A program made the translations under genes and the position numbers. A DNA stretch of 64,000 bases from Spirometra erinaceieuropaei. Taxonomy: Eukaryota > Platyhelminthes > Cestoda > Diphyllobothriidea > Diphyllobothriidae. Under the pieces are notes generated by a model. The model was not told the DNA's origin, did no database searches, and saw nothing but the letters and a program-made list of their open reading frames with translations. Shown here in pieces: positions 22,761 through 35,319 of the stretch. Position 1 is the stretch's first letter, and each line of letters opens with the position of its first letter. Where the stretch lies: positions 117,915-181,914 of the forward strand of contig CACRXP010000223.1 in the NCBI GenBank assembly GCA_902702965.1. Direction: 5' to 3'.

Positions 22761-25700
22761 CGTTTTACAGTTGGTTGCGATCGCAAATAGTTATTATGTT
22801 TACCGGTGGAGTTACGGGAACATGCTTTTCCCGTTGCACCTTGGGGCTCACAAGCAATGACATTGCGACCAGGAGTATATCCCTAATAACAAAGTCATGC
22901 GAATCAAGTCTCGACTCTCGCGTCCCAATCGAAGCTGACTCCTGATTGGTTGGCCGTAGTCGTAACAGCAAGGGTTGCCAGGGTCTCGATCCAGGGTGCC
23001 TAGGTTGATAAACCAATCGACAGGACGACGTGCTCCCTTTCGCATGCTTACTCTTGGATGCCATTTCCTGCTTCCCCACGCCACTGCGCGCACGTACGTT
23101 ATCAAGTCTTCCTTTAGTCTTAGGCCGCGACTGCACAACACATCCACTCACCATAACATTGATAAGCATGCGTACTAGGAGATTTGCACTGGCTACCTCA
23201 GGCATCAGCAATCATCATTTGATCCACTGCGTCAGAGGTGACGTGTCAGCGATGATGACGTACGATTGCTTTAGCTGTTGGCAATTCAACCTATCTGGTG
23301 TTGATGAGATTATACCGCTGAGTGTGTCAACGCAGCATACTTCTCTTGTGGGGGCGTGAACAGTGGTGTAAGTTAGGAGGTAGTTTTCGCTGTATTGACA
23401 GTCATGTCGGTCTCTTGGCTTCACCACGTAAATCGCACTTTGACAGAGGCTTGAAGTCAAATTAAGCACTTCTGGTGATAGAAGTTCTGCAACGTGGGCG
23501 ACATGCAATCTTGGAGGCAACCTAGGCTGATTCGGGCAGTTTCATCACTAAGTAGTCGTGGTATCTTGGTTGGTGTCAGGGATGACTAAACGGCCTTATT
23601 CGGGGACACATTGGTTACCGCGTGTCTGAAACTGAACTGAAAAATATGACCTACAAATGCTGTCCTCATTCAACCGCTAAACTGACCATAGTTGTTAAAC
23701 GCAACATGTGCTTTCGAAGGCTTGCAGTTAGTAGAGTAACGCTCCCCGTCTTGTAAAATCACCCTCCTTCACGCCAATTGCCAGGAACTTCCATTCTCCT
23801 ATTGAATGCCCAACAGATCATCAAACCAGGTGGAAAAGCATCTTCAACTTTTTAGAATTAACATGGCGCATGATGGAAACTGGCGTCCTCGGTTAGAACC
23901 AGTTCTTGAACAGCTGCACGCAGCATAAACCGACTACAGTGTTCTTTGAAGTGAGTATCAAAAAATGAAGCGTTAAAATCGACTTTGGCACAAGAAACGA
24001 TGTCCTCAGGGACCGCCTTCCCTCCAGAGGAAGAGAATACGCCGCGATTACTTATTCTTACTCAACTTCAAGAATTGATAATGCAAGGCTGGTCCTACGA
24101 AGGTCTTTAATATAACCTAGTGCCCGGGCCAAGGGATGAAGAGTTCGTTGTTCCCAATGACTCGGGTACAAATATAGGTATTAATAGCGCCACCCGGAGG
24201 AGGGGGGGGGGTTGGTTTCGTTATAATGTGGGAAACTTCAAATCCACACCTTCTTTATTGGAACCCGATCTGTACACAACCCTTAATTACAGGCTCTTTC
24301 TCCCTTTCAAATACACTGAGACAGTTTGGAAGCATGCTCGTTCGCATAATTAGGCGACCGCTGTTTGTCAGCAGCCTACGTCGATGTGCTGTGTCCGCGA
24401 CCAGGACATTGGGTACGTCAGAATACTGATCCGGCCAAGTCCTACTTATTCCAAAGATGCCGCCGCAAATTCAATCACGAAGCTTGTACTGTGGGAAGAC
24501 AGTGCCAAGGTAGGTCAACATAATCACACTGGGATTCTCTGATTGTGATCCCAAACCCCAAAGTAAAATAAACGCCAAACCGGTCATAGATATTCTAAAA
24601 CTGGCCGGAACAAGCTACGGAGGGCTGTTTGTGCCACTGCCACAGAGATTGACGAGACCGCACGAGGACGACATCAGGGCTGGTGCGATGACGCCGAAGG
24701 AAGTTAGGGGGGAGCACCAAAGTTCCTTCGGACAAAGGTAACACGGTTGGACTAACGGGAAAGAAGTCACGTTTTCCCTTTGTCACAGTTAGTCACAACA
24801 GAGCCCATGGGAGACCCGAGTTTAAACTGTCAAAGCAAAGGCCCTCCTAGTATGAGCCAACGCAGTAAAGCCAGAGATTTTTGCTGGTCTTCCAGGCCGC
24901 TTACGGTCCGTAGCCCACCAGAAATAAGTAGTCGCTTCACTCGGGCGTCTTTAAACTGGTTTTTAAGAAATCGAAAACCCTGCAGCGCTTTCGCGAATGT
25001 TTTAGGCGCGTTCTGAATCCTACATTCAAAAGTTGCAATAAGAATATCAACAGACGTGCTAAGACAAAAAGTCACTTCTGACCTAGACCACCGTGCAGGG
25101 GTCGAGTACCGCATTACAAAAATGTTTAATATAAAGACCGTGATCGCTTGACCCCGGCAGAAACTGACACATATGATAACCCTCTGCCTCTAAAATTACT
25201 GGGAGAAACGGCGGGTGAAGGAAACCGTTTAGCTATCGGTGGGCAGTGAATCGTGTCATACGGGAATGGTGGTAATGGCTGTTTTACGGGTGGGGCAGCG
25301 TGCCAGACAGCAAGCTGGTGAAACGTAAGAAAACACAGGAATCGTTTGGAGCTCTGACGAAAGTCTTATCATACACCTTCGTATGGCAGCGGAGATGAGC
25401 ACGTTACTTGACAGCTGGACCGTCGTTGTTGACGATGTCAACCCTGTGTCCCACCGAGAGGTGAAGCGCACACGGTGACTTGCGCGTGAATCAGTTTTTA
25501 GTGGGAGTAGACTTGCGCAGCATCTACCGCACTCTCCCTTGCCCGCTCCCCACCTGGACCCCGTTTCAAGACAGAGTCGAGAAGACCGGAGCCGGGGGGT
25601 GAGAGTGGATGGCGCGGTCGAGCCCGCACATTGGTGTTCCACCTACACTCCATGGCCCAAGCACCAATTGACTAGATTTTTGACCAGCAACAACAACATC

Positions 25701-25890
25701 CCAACTGGGGTCACAAGGACGAGGATGATGACTGGGCAGCCATGCCCACCATCTGTATACCTAGCGGGAGCGCAAACGCATCCACCGACAGGGAACTAGG
25801 TGTCAGGGAACTGCCAGCGCATACCAGGCTGCGAGGGCCACGGCTTGCTGATACTGACACAGCACACGCTTTCAGAAACTAACGGAGTTT
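22760..25890. other. GC-richer non-coding stretch, probably old repeats
   Basis: Several overlapping frames of 80-148 codons occur on both strands (for example 22765-23211 minus and 25256-25642 minus). They shadow each other and show no domain. A G10 run lies at about 24207. A partial match to the TTAGGG-cored family 1 flank (GGTGGTAATGG...TTTTACGGGTGG) is at 25262-25330, minus. Minus-strand text around 23.7-23.9 kb faintly resembles the region before an RT palm, too weakly to call. Confidence 0.4.
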
Positions 25891-26446
25891 GAAGGAGACA
25901 CGATCGCTGGGACTAGAGCTTTATTAGCCTGAGGTTCCGGATTCCTGCTCGAACTCACCATCATAGACAGTAGCAGATACGGGTGGTTCATGCACAAGGG
26001 GCTACAGTATTTATAGAATGCAGTCGCGATGTTACCGCACACCTATGAATGTTCACGGCTCCCTCCTTCATCAGGGATCGTTGCACGTGGTTTGATGACT
26101 GACTGATGGCCGAAATTTGCGTCGTTAATTGCTGCAATCCCATCACGTGCGTCAGATGGTCGAGCAATCATCACACCAACATCCAACGCACGTGGTAGGA
26201 TTGCAGCGATTAAAGACACAAATGTCGGCCACCAAACGGTCATCACACGGCGTGTAATGATCCCTGATGATGGGGGATCCGTGAACTTTCATAGGTATGC
26301 GGTAGCATGGCGACTGCATTCTATAAATACTGCAGCCCTTTGTGCATGAACCACCCGTATCTGCTTTCATCTCTGATGATGGGTTGCGGTAGGAATCCGA
26401 AACGTCAGGCTAGTAAAACTCTTGTCCCAGCAATCGTGTCTCCTTC
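25891..26446. repeat. 556-bp nearly complete palindrome
   Basis: The sequence folds back on itself almost end to end around a centre near 26168. The outer 13 bp (AAGGAGACACGAT and complement) match perfectly. Paired blocks continue inward, such as GGTGGTTCATGCACAA (left) with TTGTGCATGAACCACC (right), to the innermost pair near ATTGCTGCAATCC and GGATTGCAGCGAT. Divergence between arms is moderate, so the palindrome is not recent. The right arm carries a hammerhead-core-like motif. No protein is encoded. Confidence 0.85.
26373..26410 (+). ncRNA. hammerhead-core-like motif (candidate only)
   Basis: CTGATGA at 26373-26379 is followed after 19 nt by GAAA at 26399-26402 and then CGTCAGG. The 19-nt spacer could form a small stem (GGGTT with AATCC). 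These are the two conserved strands of a hammerhead ribozyme core, and Penelope-like elements are known to carry such ribozymes. A matching third strand with the cleavage site was not found by eye, so activity is unproven. Confidence 0.3.
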
Positions 26447-26449
26447 CTC

Positions 26450-29400
26450 AAGACTGCATCCTGGGACTGGTCTCTTCGTTTCTGTTGGCAATGAAGTTTA
26501 AGTAATAGTCTGAGGCCATGAGAAGTAACTTTTTTGGCAGTATGATCTCTGCAACGGATGTCTGCAAGTGGATGCCGAGGTAAGACCCCAAAAAATGCGG
26601 AAGCATAGGACGTCACCTTTCTCTACTTAAAAAACTGAAAAGTTCTGTGGTAAGCGCCGCGACATCTGACTACTCAAAAACACTAGCAAAGTTGTTCACA
26701 TGTTCCTCTCAGCTCCCGGAATTGCATTTCGAAGGAGAATGTCCCTGGCAAACACAAATGAAGTTTTGGAAACTCTGAGAAGCAATACATGTGATAATTT
26801 CGATGTTGCCACCGTAGGAGAAGTGTAGTGTGGACCCTACCCCACTTGTGATCATCACTGCCTTTGGAAGTCGCTGATGAAATGGGATAGCCAGAAATGT
26901 TAAGGCTAGGAAGGTCAGGAAACATGCGACGGAGAAATGGTCGGCGATGAATAAACATGAGTAGCCTTCGCTTGGCGCGATGGAATGTGTCTGAGTTACG
27001 TGTTTCTTTCCATCCTCTCAGACGCCATGTTTTTCTCTATGTTGAAAAAAGTTCGTAATGGCAAGTGGCTTTGACGTCACGTCAGATACCGGGCCGATGG
27101 GGACCTGTTCAACTTCCAACGCACGCAGATCGGAACAAAGACGACCAGTTCTACGGTTCTTGATATTATGTTCGGGGATTCCTGTGTGATAAAAACTCCC
27201 ATAAATGTGGGTATATAGCAGAAGAAGCACTCCTTTGCCTTCAAATGTTTCAATCGCTGAAGACCTACTAATCCACGATGAACAGTTACTGCATCCCAAC
27301 TCAAATCAATTTCTGAATTCACCATCTTCATGGTAACTTCTAGAGGGAAGTCTCAGCGTTGCCGCGGACAACTTTTTGTCTGACAAATACCTTCTCAAAG
27401 AACATCCTATTCGACTAGACAGTTGAAGCCGAGATTTCTAAAGCTAGAAGGACCAACGGCAGACCACAACAATGCATTCTCCGTAATGTCGGTATGATTA
27501 GCCTGCATCCTCAACAGTAAGGCAACGTTGGTAAAGAAAACTTTTCCAAAACTTATCTACCCGATCCCCCTCGTTACCACCGCAGCCGGGACGCCATTAT
27601 AAGTCCCAAGACAAGCGCTTACATAATGCGAATGTGTCGCAGTGCGGCCGCACTGAACTAGCCGGGCACCTGTAAATCCAACCAAGCTTCACCAGAGGGC
27701 CATTTACGTGATTGCCGGGCAATCGCGCTCAGGGACTCTTGTCCGCTTGTAATGTCTTCTCACACTCACTCTTGGGCTTATCCAAGCATAGGCGCGTACA
27801 AACCCACTGGTTTGTTCATTTTTTCAGGGTTTACATGCTGGAGTGAAATGAGGGTTCCTGCTTTAATTAACTAACTGAGTGTTAATTTATGGTTCTCATA
27901 GTCCGATATGAGCATTCTTCGAATTCTTTCATTGTATCCCCGATTACCCTCCCTTCAAGCGATCGTTTGATCCTCCTCTGTGGCAGCAGGTTTTTATCAA
28001 GATTTTACCTGAGCCAATAATTCAGCCTTAATTGCATAGTTCTCATTTGTAGGCTTTAACGGGCAAGCGACTTATCCGCCTAATAGGTTCAAACAAACCC
28101 TTAACGTCCCAAGTTCTGTCAACTTACGATTTAGGACACAGAATTCCCCGCAGTAGGTTGATGAGCCTATACCTGTGTTATCTCCTACAGGACGCCAATA
28201 TCATATAGTTTCTCCCTATAGCAGTCGCTTCAGAAAGGCCTGCACCCTATTTCTAGGCTGTCTTATCCTCACACGAGAGGCTGGTCTCTTCATGGGCATT
28301 GGCGTCTTTGCTGTAGTCTGCGCTGGACCGATGTAGAGAATGACACTCGTTAAGCAAGCAGCAGAGCGAATCCCCCGCATTCCACAACAAATGTCTCACA
28401 CGGGGAGTGTATTGGTACGCCTAGAAGTAAAATTCACGCCATGCCACTGAGCCCAACTCCGGTGTCAGATGACTGACATACTCCGACACTCGACTGATAC
28501 ACGGAAGAGGAGAGAGAGAAATAGTGAGGTCGACTCTGGGATTCCATCCCCACGACACCCAGCGCTTATCCCTCACTGCAAACAAACAAACTATCACGGC
28601 TGGCTGAAAGACGTGTCTTAGAATACTGTCAGTTCCTGGATAATTAGGTCCATCGGGGAATTAGAGTTAGACTAGTTGGCTTCTTTTGAATGTGGCCTCT
28701 ATGGCAGTTCTACCCTAGTGGTTTACGGGCCGCATACTGTGAAATCCTGTCTGTAGGACCAGGTCGTGTCGCTCTGTCGGCCACTGTGTCCGAGACCACC
28801 CCCGATAGCTTACGCCCTCTATTGTCACCTAATCCAGGTGATTAAGGGAGGCGTAAGCACAATAGATTCTTCACAAGTCCATTACCAGTAAGAAATAGTC
28901 TGAGCGGAGTCACTATCCCGTGCCCACAGTACTGTGAGGTACATAGTGGATATCACTGTGACGGTCGAGCTGCTTTGGTGTGATATCTGGCTAGGTCATG
29001 AGCAAAATATTGTTCTAAAGTGGTCTATTTGAGCAGAAGGGCTATGTTTGACTGTCAGATTGAATGAATTCAGTTCGGTGGGAGGGGACTGCAGGGAGTA
29101 TGCTGTCTTTCCGTAAAATGCTTAGGCGACGTCTGTTATGCTATAATCTATGACCAACTCTCAGATTTTCAGTATACTTGAGGCACATTTGCGGGGTTCG
29201 CCTCATTAGGGGTAAGCTCTACGTTTCTAGATAGAACTCATTTGAAACTGCATGGGTCTACCGACTTCTGTGGTGAAAGTACGGCCCGGATTAACCTTCA
29301 GGACACTATCATACTTCAATGCTGGGGAGCCTGAGGATTTATTTTTGGAGTGAGTGAGCAGTGAGGATGGTCGTGCAGGCATTATGGTGGGGATTTCTTT

Positions 29401-32400
29401 ACCCAATCTCATCCCTCCTGAAAGCCAATCCTGCGCCAAGGCGCCTAATAACGAAAGTGGGCACAATGGCCGAACGTGTATAAAGCCCACCATAATATGG
29501 TTGATCCCTTCCTAATGCCTGAACGAGAACACGCATAGAATTTTCCGCGGTTTGAGAAACACACCGAGGACTGAAGCTGGGTGCCGTACAAACCGTAATA
29601 GTTCCCTGCATTAGCCAAAAAGGCACTGTTATTTGACATATTAGGAGAGATGCTTCGAAATGGTATCTACAATACTAAAACCTGCAGGTATGGATATGAC
29701 CTGCAGACCACACGCCACACTCATTTGCAGTTTTATGCAACCAGAACTCCGCTTTCAGTGGTGGCACCACCTACAGAAATGGCGAATGCCAATGCATTGG
29801 AGTGGTAAAAGGAAGGTGCAAGCGCAATGCTTTGAGTAGTAAGCGGCGGCGAAAACGCAAACCCAACTTCCGGGTTTCCCCGCATAGGGGATTTTGGGCG
29901 CATGACTTCAGTGTCCTTTCGAGTGAAAAACCGCAACCGGTCAGCTCATGCTGGAGCTCCGTCCTTCGAGCTTCGTTCTGGCCAGCAAATTCTCCTTTTT
30001 TGAATCAAGCAAAACGAGTTCCACAGGACCCAAACACACAAGGGCTATGAAGGCCGCCGTGACACACTACCCGTGTATGCTCGCAGGGGTAGGTTTCGGA
30101 ACAAGTTAGTGTTCACACTATAAAAGCACAGCAAGCTGGGGTGATAAGTGCTCAGTCTTATCAAGCCATCATCGGCCGTCGGTCGCAATTACAGAGCGCC
30201 TGTCTAAGTACTCGTAATCGGAGTCGGCCTGTTTTGCCGCCTCTACCATAATAAAGAGCGGACACTTGGCAATATACCTAAATGTCCTTAGCACCAGGAC
30301 GGGCGCAAACGTACTCCGTCGCGCTCAAGTGACCAATCACCGGAAAGCTTATGAAACCCAAATATGTGATGGAGTATGAGAGAGAGGGCGAGTAATATTA
30401 TTTTTATATTTAAGTTCCTCTTGTTTGATTAGTACGTGCTCTCCGGATATACAAGGAAAACATCCACAAACTGCCAGCTAAAGTACAGTAGCAAATACAC
30501 AAATGTACAACGGCAATGGTAAATTCGGTCGACATTTAAGGAAATCTGTCTGGAATCCGTCGAGCGACTTAATGCTTAACAAGTTACAATTGAAGATCGC
30601 CCTACATCGCAATCAGGCATAGGTTTTCCGATTTTTTCTCGAAAATATCAAAGGCTACCAACATTATGTATGCAAAGAACGACTGCCTGAGGGATGTTTC
30701 AATGTTAAGAAGCTAAAGTAGATAGTTATTCTTTTGAGATAACCAAAAACTCCTGGTCTTTCAAAATATTTTTGTGGCGTAGGCGTGTGAACGTAACTCG
30801 TCTATGACTTTTAAAAAGGAAGTGACACGTACGTGTTAACAGTCATCACTTAATTTAATAGCCCGTGTCAGTCACGGAAAGAATGAGTCAAAATCCATAT
30901 ATATATGTCGTCACAAATTATAATAACTTTGGCACAGTGTTACAAAACAGAAAAATGTCCCTATTGCCAGGTTGCTTAACCATAATTAAATTAGGATGAT
31001 GTGAATCAGTCTTTTTGTCTACAACTCTAAGGGCCAGATCGTAAGCATGAAAAATTGCTTAGGAGCGGTAGAACTTATCATTTACAAACCTGATTAATCA
31101 AATGACAAAATAAGTAAGCCAGTTTTCGCAAACTTACTACCAAATGCCTTATGTTTTAGTCTAAGAAAAACTGACCTATCATTCTTGAGTAAGGCCGGCC
31201 GACTGCATGTTAATGACTCCCAAAAATTGTAATCTCACACAACAGATGCAGTAAAAGTAATGTGGGGGAAGCGTAACAAACATTTAGATTGTTTTCTAGT
31301 AACCCGTGAAACTCCTAGGTCCATTAGAAAATACCACAAAGTGACGCTAAGGGCAAATAGAAGTCAGTAGTTGCGCAGACACGCGTAATCAGTGTTGGTA
31401 TTGGTAAATATTCAGTCGCCCATACGACAAGTTATGAAAATGAACCTACTTTCATAATCTATTCGGATCCTGTCAAAAATACTAAGGAATTAGTTTGCAA
31501 CTCCTCGCTGGCTGGTTTACGTTAGAGCACAATTTACAGTTATTATACTATCAGTAAATGCTATGTTTCATGGTTTTATATAGGAACCGAAAGTAAACAA
31601 TCTGGCATTCAGTTGACAAGCCGTATAACGATGGTTCTTTTGAAGGGGTGGAGAAAAATTGACTTATTGAGCTACAAAAGTCATCAAAATTACATGTAAA
31701 ACTACCCGAAAATTGCAATACAACACACGTTTTCGTCTTAATAATCAGATTTGCGAACCAATGCTGCCGCAAAAGCTGGTTAGTAATTTCCATTAAAACA
31801 GAAAACTTTGCAGGAAGGAAGGAAACACTGTTTCTTCTGCTTCCCCAGTATGTAAATAATTTGCCTTTTAATTGTGTTATGGTTAAACTCGTTCAGTACG
31901 CGTTGCTGCAGAAGATACATATCACGTCATTGTGAAGTTCGTGCGTTTAGCTGAACCCATATATACAAATTCCACTTTTAGAGTGTAAGTTTGCATAAAA
32001 GTATATCGAAATAAACTGTAAACATTGTCCAGGAGATCTTCAAACATCAAACGAAAAATAAATTTGGAGAGCTTTGTAGCAATAAAGGATATAACTCTTT
32101 CGCCACTTTGTAGCATAAAATAATCAAAAATCCATTTAGACGTAAAGTTTAATCGTATGAAATTTCGTCGACGTAGTTATGGATTAATAATTACAGTAAT
32201 TTTTTTGATTTAGTTAAAGTCACCCAACTTGGATTTCATCCACGGGGTCATTTAATATTGGTTTCAACATGCCTTGTTTTGTAAAGGAATCAATATTTAT
32301 ATTCAGGTTACTAAGATCCACTTTAGATGGTAATGCTTATTTGCAAAGACACGTATAAGGACAGTTTGAAAGTTGTTACTAAAATTTTGCTGATTTTTAT

Positions 32401-33180
32401 GCTTTTTGCCGATGTTTGTTTTCATTGGACGAATATTTTTTGTGCAGGCCATGCTTTCATCGAAAACAGCGTTTATCTCTGTTTTCGAGAAAGCCAAATG
32501 TTTTCACCTATATTCCTGTGGAAAAGCATTGTTAAATTAGATTGTTACTTAAATATTACTCAATAGGTGTTTCATTGTGTTTCCGGAACTAAAGGCCTGG
32601 ACTTCCTTCTTTCGTGCACCGTAACAGCCCCTAATATTTGCATCTTAGTTCAAAACGTTGCACACATATCTTTTTATTCGTCCTTAATGACTGATGCTCT
32701 TAAGACATGTAGACTTATCGACAGGTCACTGGTGGATTTAGATCAGTGTGTTCATTATGAACTCATAAAACCTCTGCGATACGGTTGCTCGTTTTTACCC
32801 TACATACATGTCGAAACAGGTCAACTATGAAGTATTCAGGTATTTTGAAATTGGAAAGTTATGACCCAACTATCATCCAGAACTGATTTTCTGAATTCTG
32901 GTTTGGCGCCATGGGGCTTCCCTAGAACTCAGAACCCACTTGACAATTTCCGCTTTTTCCATTTGTTTACTATGTATTTACTGAATCCTTCATATACTTA
33001 TGAAAGATGGACGCAAACGTATTGTTGACATTCCATCACAGGAAATGTAGTACTCGTGTTTTGATAAGATGAATTACCGTGGTCTATTTCCACATAAGAA
33101 AACGTTTCCGTTCGTTCATGCGACTCAGAAGTTAATTGACAAGAAATGTCTGCAAAATAAGTTGAAATATTTCTATGAAG
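26450..33180. other. long stretch without supported genes
   Basis: No gene recognised. Frames of 60-93 codons on both strands (such as 27018-27299 minus and 29802-30050 plus) lack domains and shadow one another. It contains a degenerate repeat at 28450-28730 and a small perfect 8-bp inverted repeat (CTGCAGGT/ACCTGCAG) at about 29684-29707. From about 30.4 kb the sequence returns to strongly AT-rich. Confidence 0.45.
28450..28730 (+). repeat. dispersed repeat, copy 2 of a degenerate pair
   Basis: Shares ordered blocks with 17490-17745: AGTGAGGTCGACTCTGGGAT, CCATCCCCACGACACC, and AATGTGGCCTCTATGGCAG at similar spacing. No coding capacity or termini are visible. Confidence 0.45.
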
Positions 33181-33188
33181 CAATTAAT

Positions 33189-33840
33189 AAGAGTATTTGG
33201 CGAGCATGTGCGAGCTTTCGCGATATTTTCATCGGGCCAGCACATTTATACGGGAACGAGGTACAAAGTAAAACATGTGAGCGATAAAAGAAATCGCATA
33301 CGATTCGTCTTTTCTTACAAGAGGGTAATAGAGGGGAGATAAGGAGGCACCAAGTGCCACTGAGTGTTAGGTAGAGCCGTGTCACAATGGGAAGGGAGGA
33401 GCGGGGTGCGGAGACATGCATGCAGTTAATCGATTTTTGGCCACTGTAGAGAGCAGCGTGCAGGAAGCCCTTCAACACGCAAGGAACCGACCTTCGTAGT
33501 CTGAAGGCAGCCGCTTCCGCTGTTGCTAGTAAGCGCTGTCCCAGTCGCTACGTGGGAAGGTTTTGTTGGGGTCCACACGGTGCCCAGAATCAACTATGTG
33601 TACGAGGATGGAGCTGTGTATGCTCTTAATTTCACCTTTCTTCAGCATACACAGCTCCATTCTCGCACACATGGATGATTCTGGACATTGCGTGGACCCC
33701 AACGCTTGTAGAAAAAGACGAACCGTAAGCGATTACTCTTATCGCTCACTTGTTTTACTTTGTATCTCGTTCTCGTATAAATGCACTGGCCAGATGAAAA
33801 CATATCGAAAGCACGCATATGCTCGTCACATACTCTTTTG
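33189..33840. repeat. foldback element of a third type, with an interrupted left arm
   Basis: The outer arms 33189-33325 and about 33697-33840 are inverted copies (left GCCAGCACATTTATACGGGA, right TCTCGTATAAATGCACTGGC). The inner arms 33565-33620 and 33645-33705 pair through AGCATACACAGCTCCAT and GGACCCCAAC blocks around a short loop near 33630. The right arm is continuous, while the left arm is split by about 240 bp (33325-33563) with no counterpart. The split looks like an insertion into one arm, or loss from the other. Ends and loop differ from subfamilies A and B. No protein is encoded. Confidence 0.75.
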
Positions 33841-34181
33841 AAGGTGCAATGTATCTTCATGTTGTCACGCTTTATTCCCAAGACAATCTATGCGCTAACT
33901 TGAAGTAAATCTTTTTAAAATAAAGCTTTTTAGGCACGGCTCCAAAAGTTATGTACGGATATTCGAGCTAAAATATATTTTCTACCGCGGAATAACCATG
34001 TAATACTTGCGAGCTGCAAACAGGTGATCGGTAGTATCAAAACTAAATGTTTTACAATACTAACAGCAAAGGCACCTGTCAAAAGTCCACGTCTGCGTGT
34101 TTCTTCGATCTTTTGCCCTGCATGACGCAGCAGCAACCTGCAGGCAACCATTTGTCTGGGTGCAACTTACGCTAGTAAGTA

Positions 34182-35122
34182 CAGTGCGTGACCTATCTCA
34201 TGAAATTTTGGCTGAAATTCTGAAATGCGTTTTCGATTAGGAAGGATTACTTGGTCGCGGTTGTGATACTGATTATCATAAGGCATACTCTTATAACATT
34301 TTGGACTCGGCAGGATGTCAGCTTTCAAATGCACTTCTTTTCACTCTCCTGTAGAAAGCGTGCTCGGTAAAAAATGACTACTTAAGTAGCATGCATTTTT
34401 CCCATTGATTTTCGATGGTCTTGGAAATTCAAATATATTTTATAGAAACCACAAACCATAAAGAATCACGTCTTGTTTATATTTTATACTTAAGGAAGGA
34501 GTATAATTAGGTTTTAAAAAAGTTTCTAATTATGAGACTTTTTAAGACCGCGATATGTCCACTCACATAGCATCGTACCTGGCCGCTTACCACTGCTCCT
34601 CATGAAATGTACAACATGGTCCGCATCCATTGCCAAAATTTTATGGACCCTGTATGATATCTCTTTAACAACATAGAAAAATATGGGTTTTTCTTTACGC
34701 GGAACGCATGCGCCTTGTAGAGTGTATTCACTAAGCCCTAATGCAACGAATGATCAGGTTCCAAATTTTTCGGCAATTAGAAAACTTTTTTAAAACCTAA
34801 TTATACTCCTTCCTTAAGTATAAAATATAAAGAAGACGCGATTTTCTACTGATTGACTAAAAGAAAGCATATTTTTGTTTGTGGTTTCTAAGAAATATAT
34901 TTGAACTTCCAAGACCATCGAAAATCAATGGGTAAATTGCATGCTACATAAGTAGTCTTTTTTTACCGAGCACGCTTTCTACAGCAGATTGAAAAGAAGT
35001 GCATTTAAAAGCTGACATCCTGCCGAGTCAAAAATGTTATAAGAGTAGTCCAAGTAATCCTTCCTAATCGAAAACGCATTTCAGAATTTCAGCCAACATT
35101 TTATGAGATAGGTCACGCACTG
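34182..35122 (-). mobile_element. foldback element, subfamily A, copy 2
   Basis: About 941 bp with perfectly matching outer ends CAGTGCGTGACCTATCTCAT and complement, each beside TA (34180-34181 and 35123-35124). It is the cleanest copy for defining termini. The internal CTACTTAAGTAG palindrome is at 34378-34389. The loop is in the opposite orientation to the copies at 17.8, 38.4 and 46.5 kb. No coding frame is present. Confidence 0.88.
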
Positions 35123-35319
35123 TACGTGAATTCTCAGCCAAAACCGTGTCTTCTCATGTAGGCGTAAGGCGAGATACGATTCCCTTCTATCTGCCCTCAA
35201 AATCTCATTCGCTTGAAAGCTTTGACTCGTATTTCACAAATCTTTGGACCATGAGTTCATGAATCATTGTAGTAATGCGTTCAAATGTGTTCTAATGGTG
35301 TATGAATAGTTTGGTTGTC

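Noticed and set aside
22765..23211. 148-codon minus-strand frame, overlapped by frames on both strands
   Set aside because: No domain; three mutually overlapping frames in a GC-richer patch point to composition and not to a gene.
25256..25642. 128-codon minus-strand frame
   Set aside because: Overlaps a partial dispersed-repeat match and has no domain; probably repeat-derived.
29227..30050. Cluster of 64-88 codon frames on both strands
   Set aside because: No domain or splice pattern recognised; they shadow one another.
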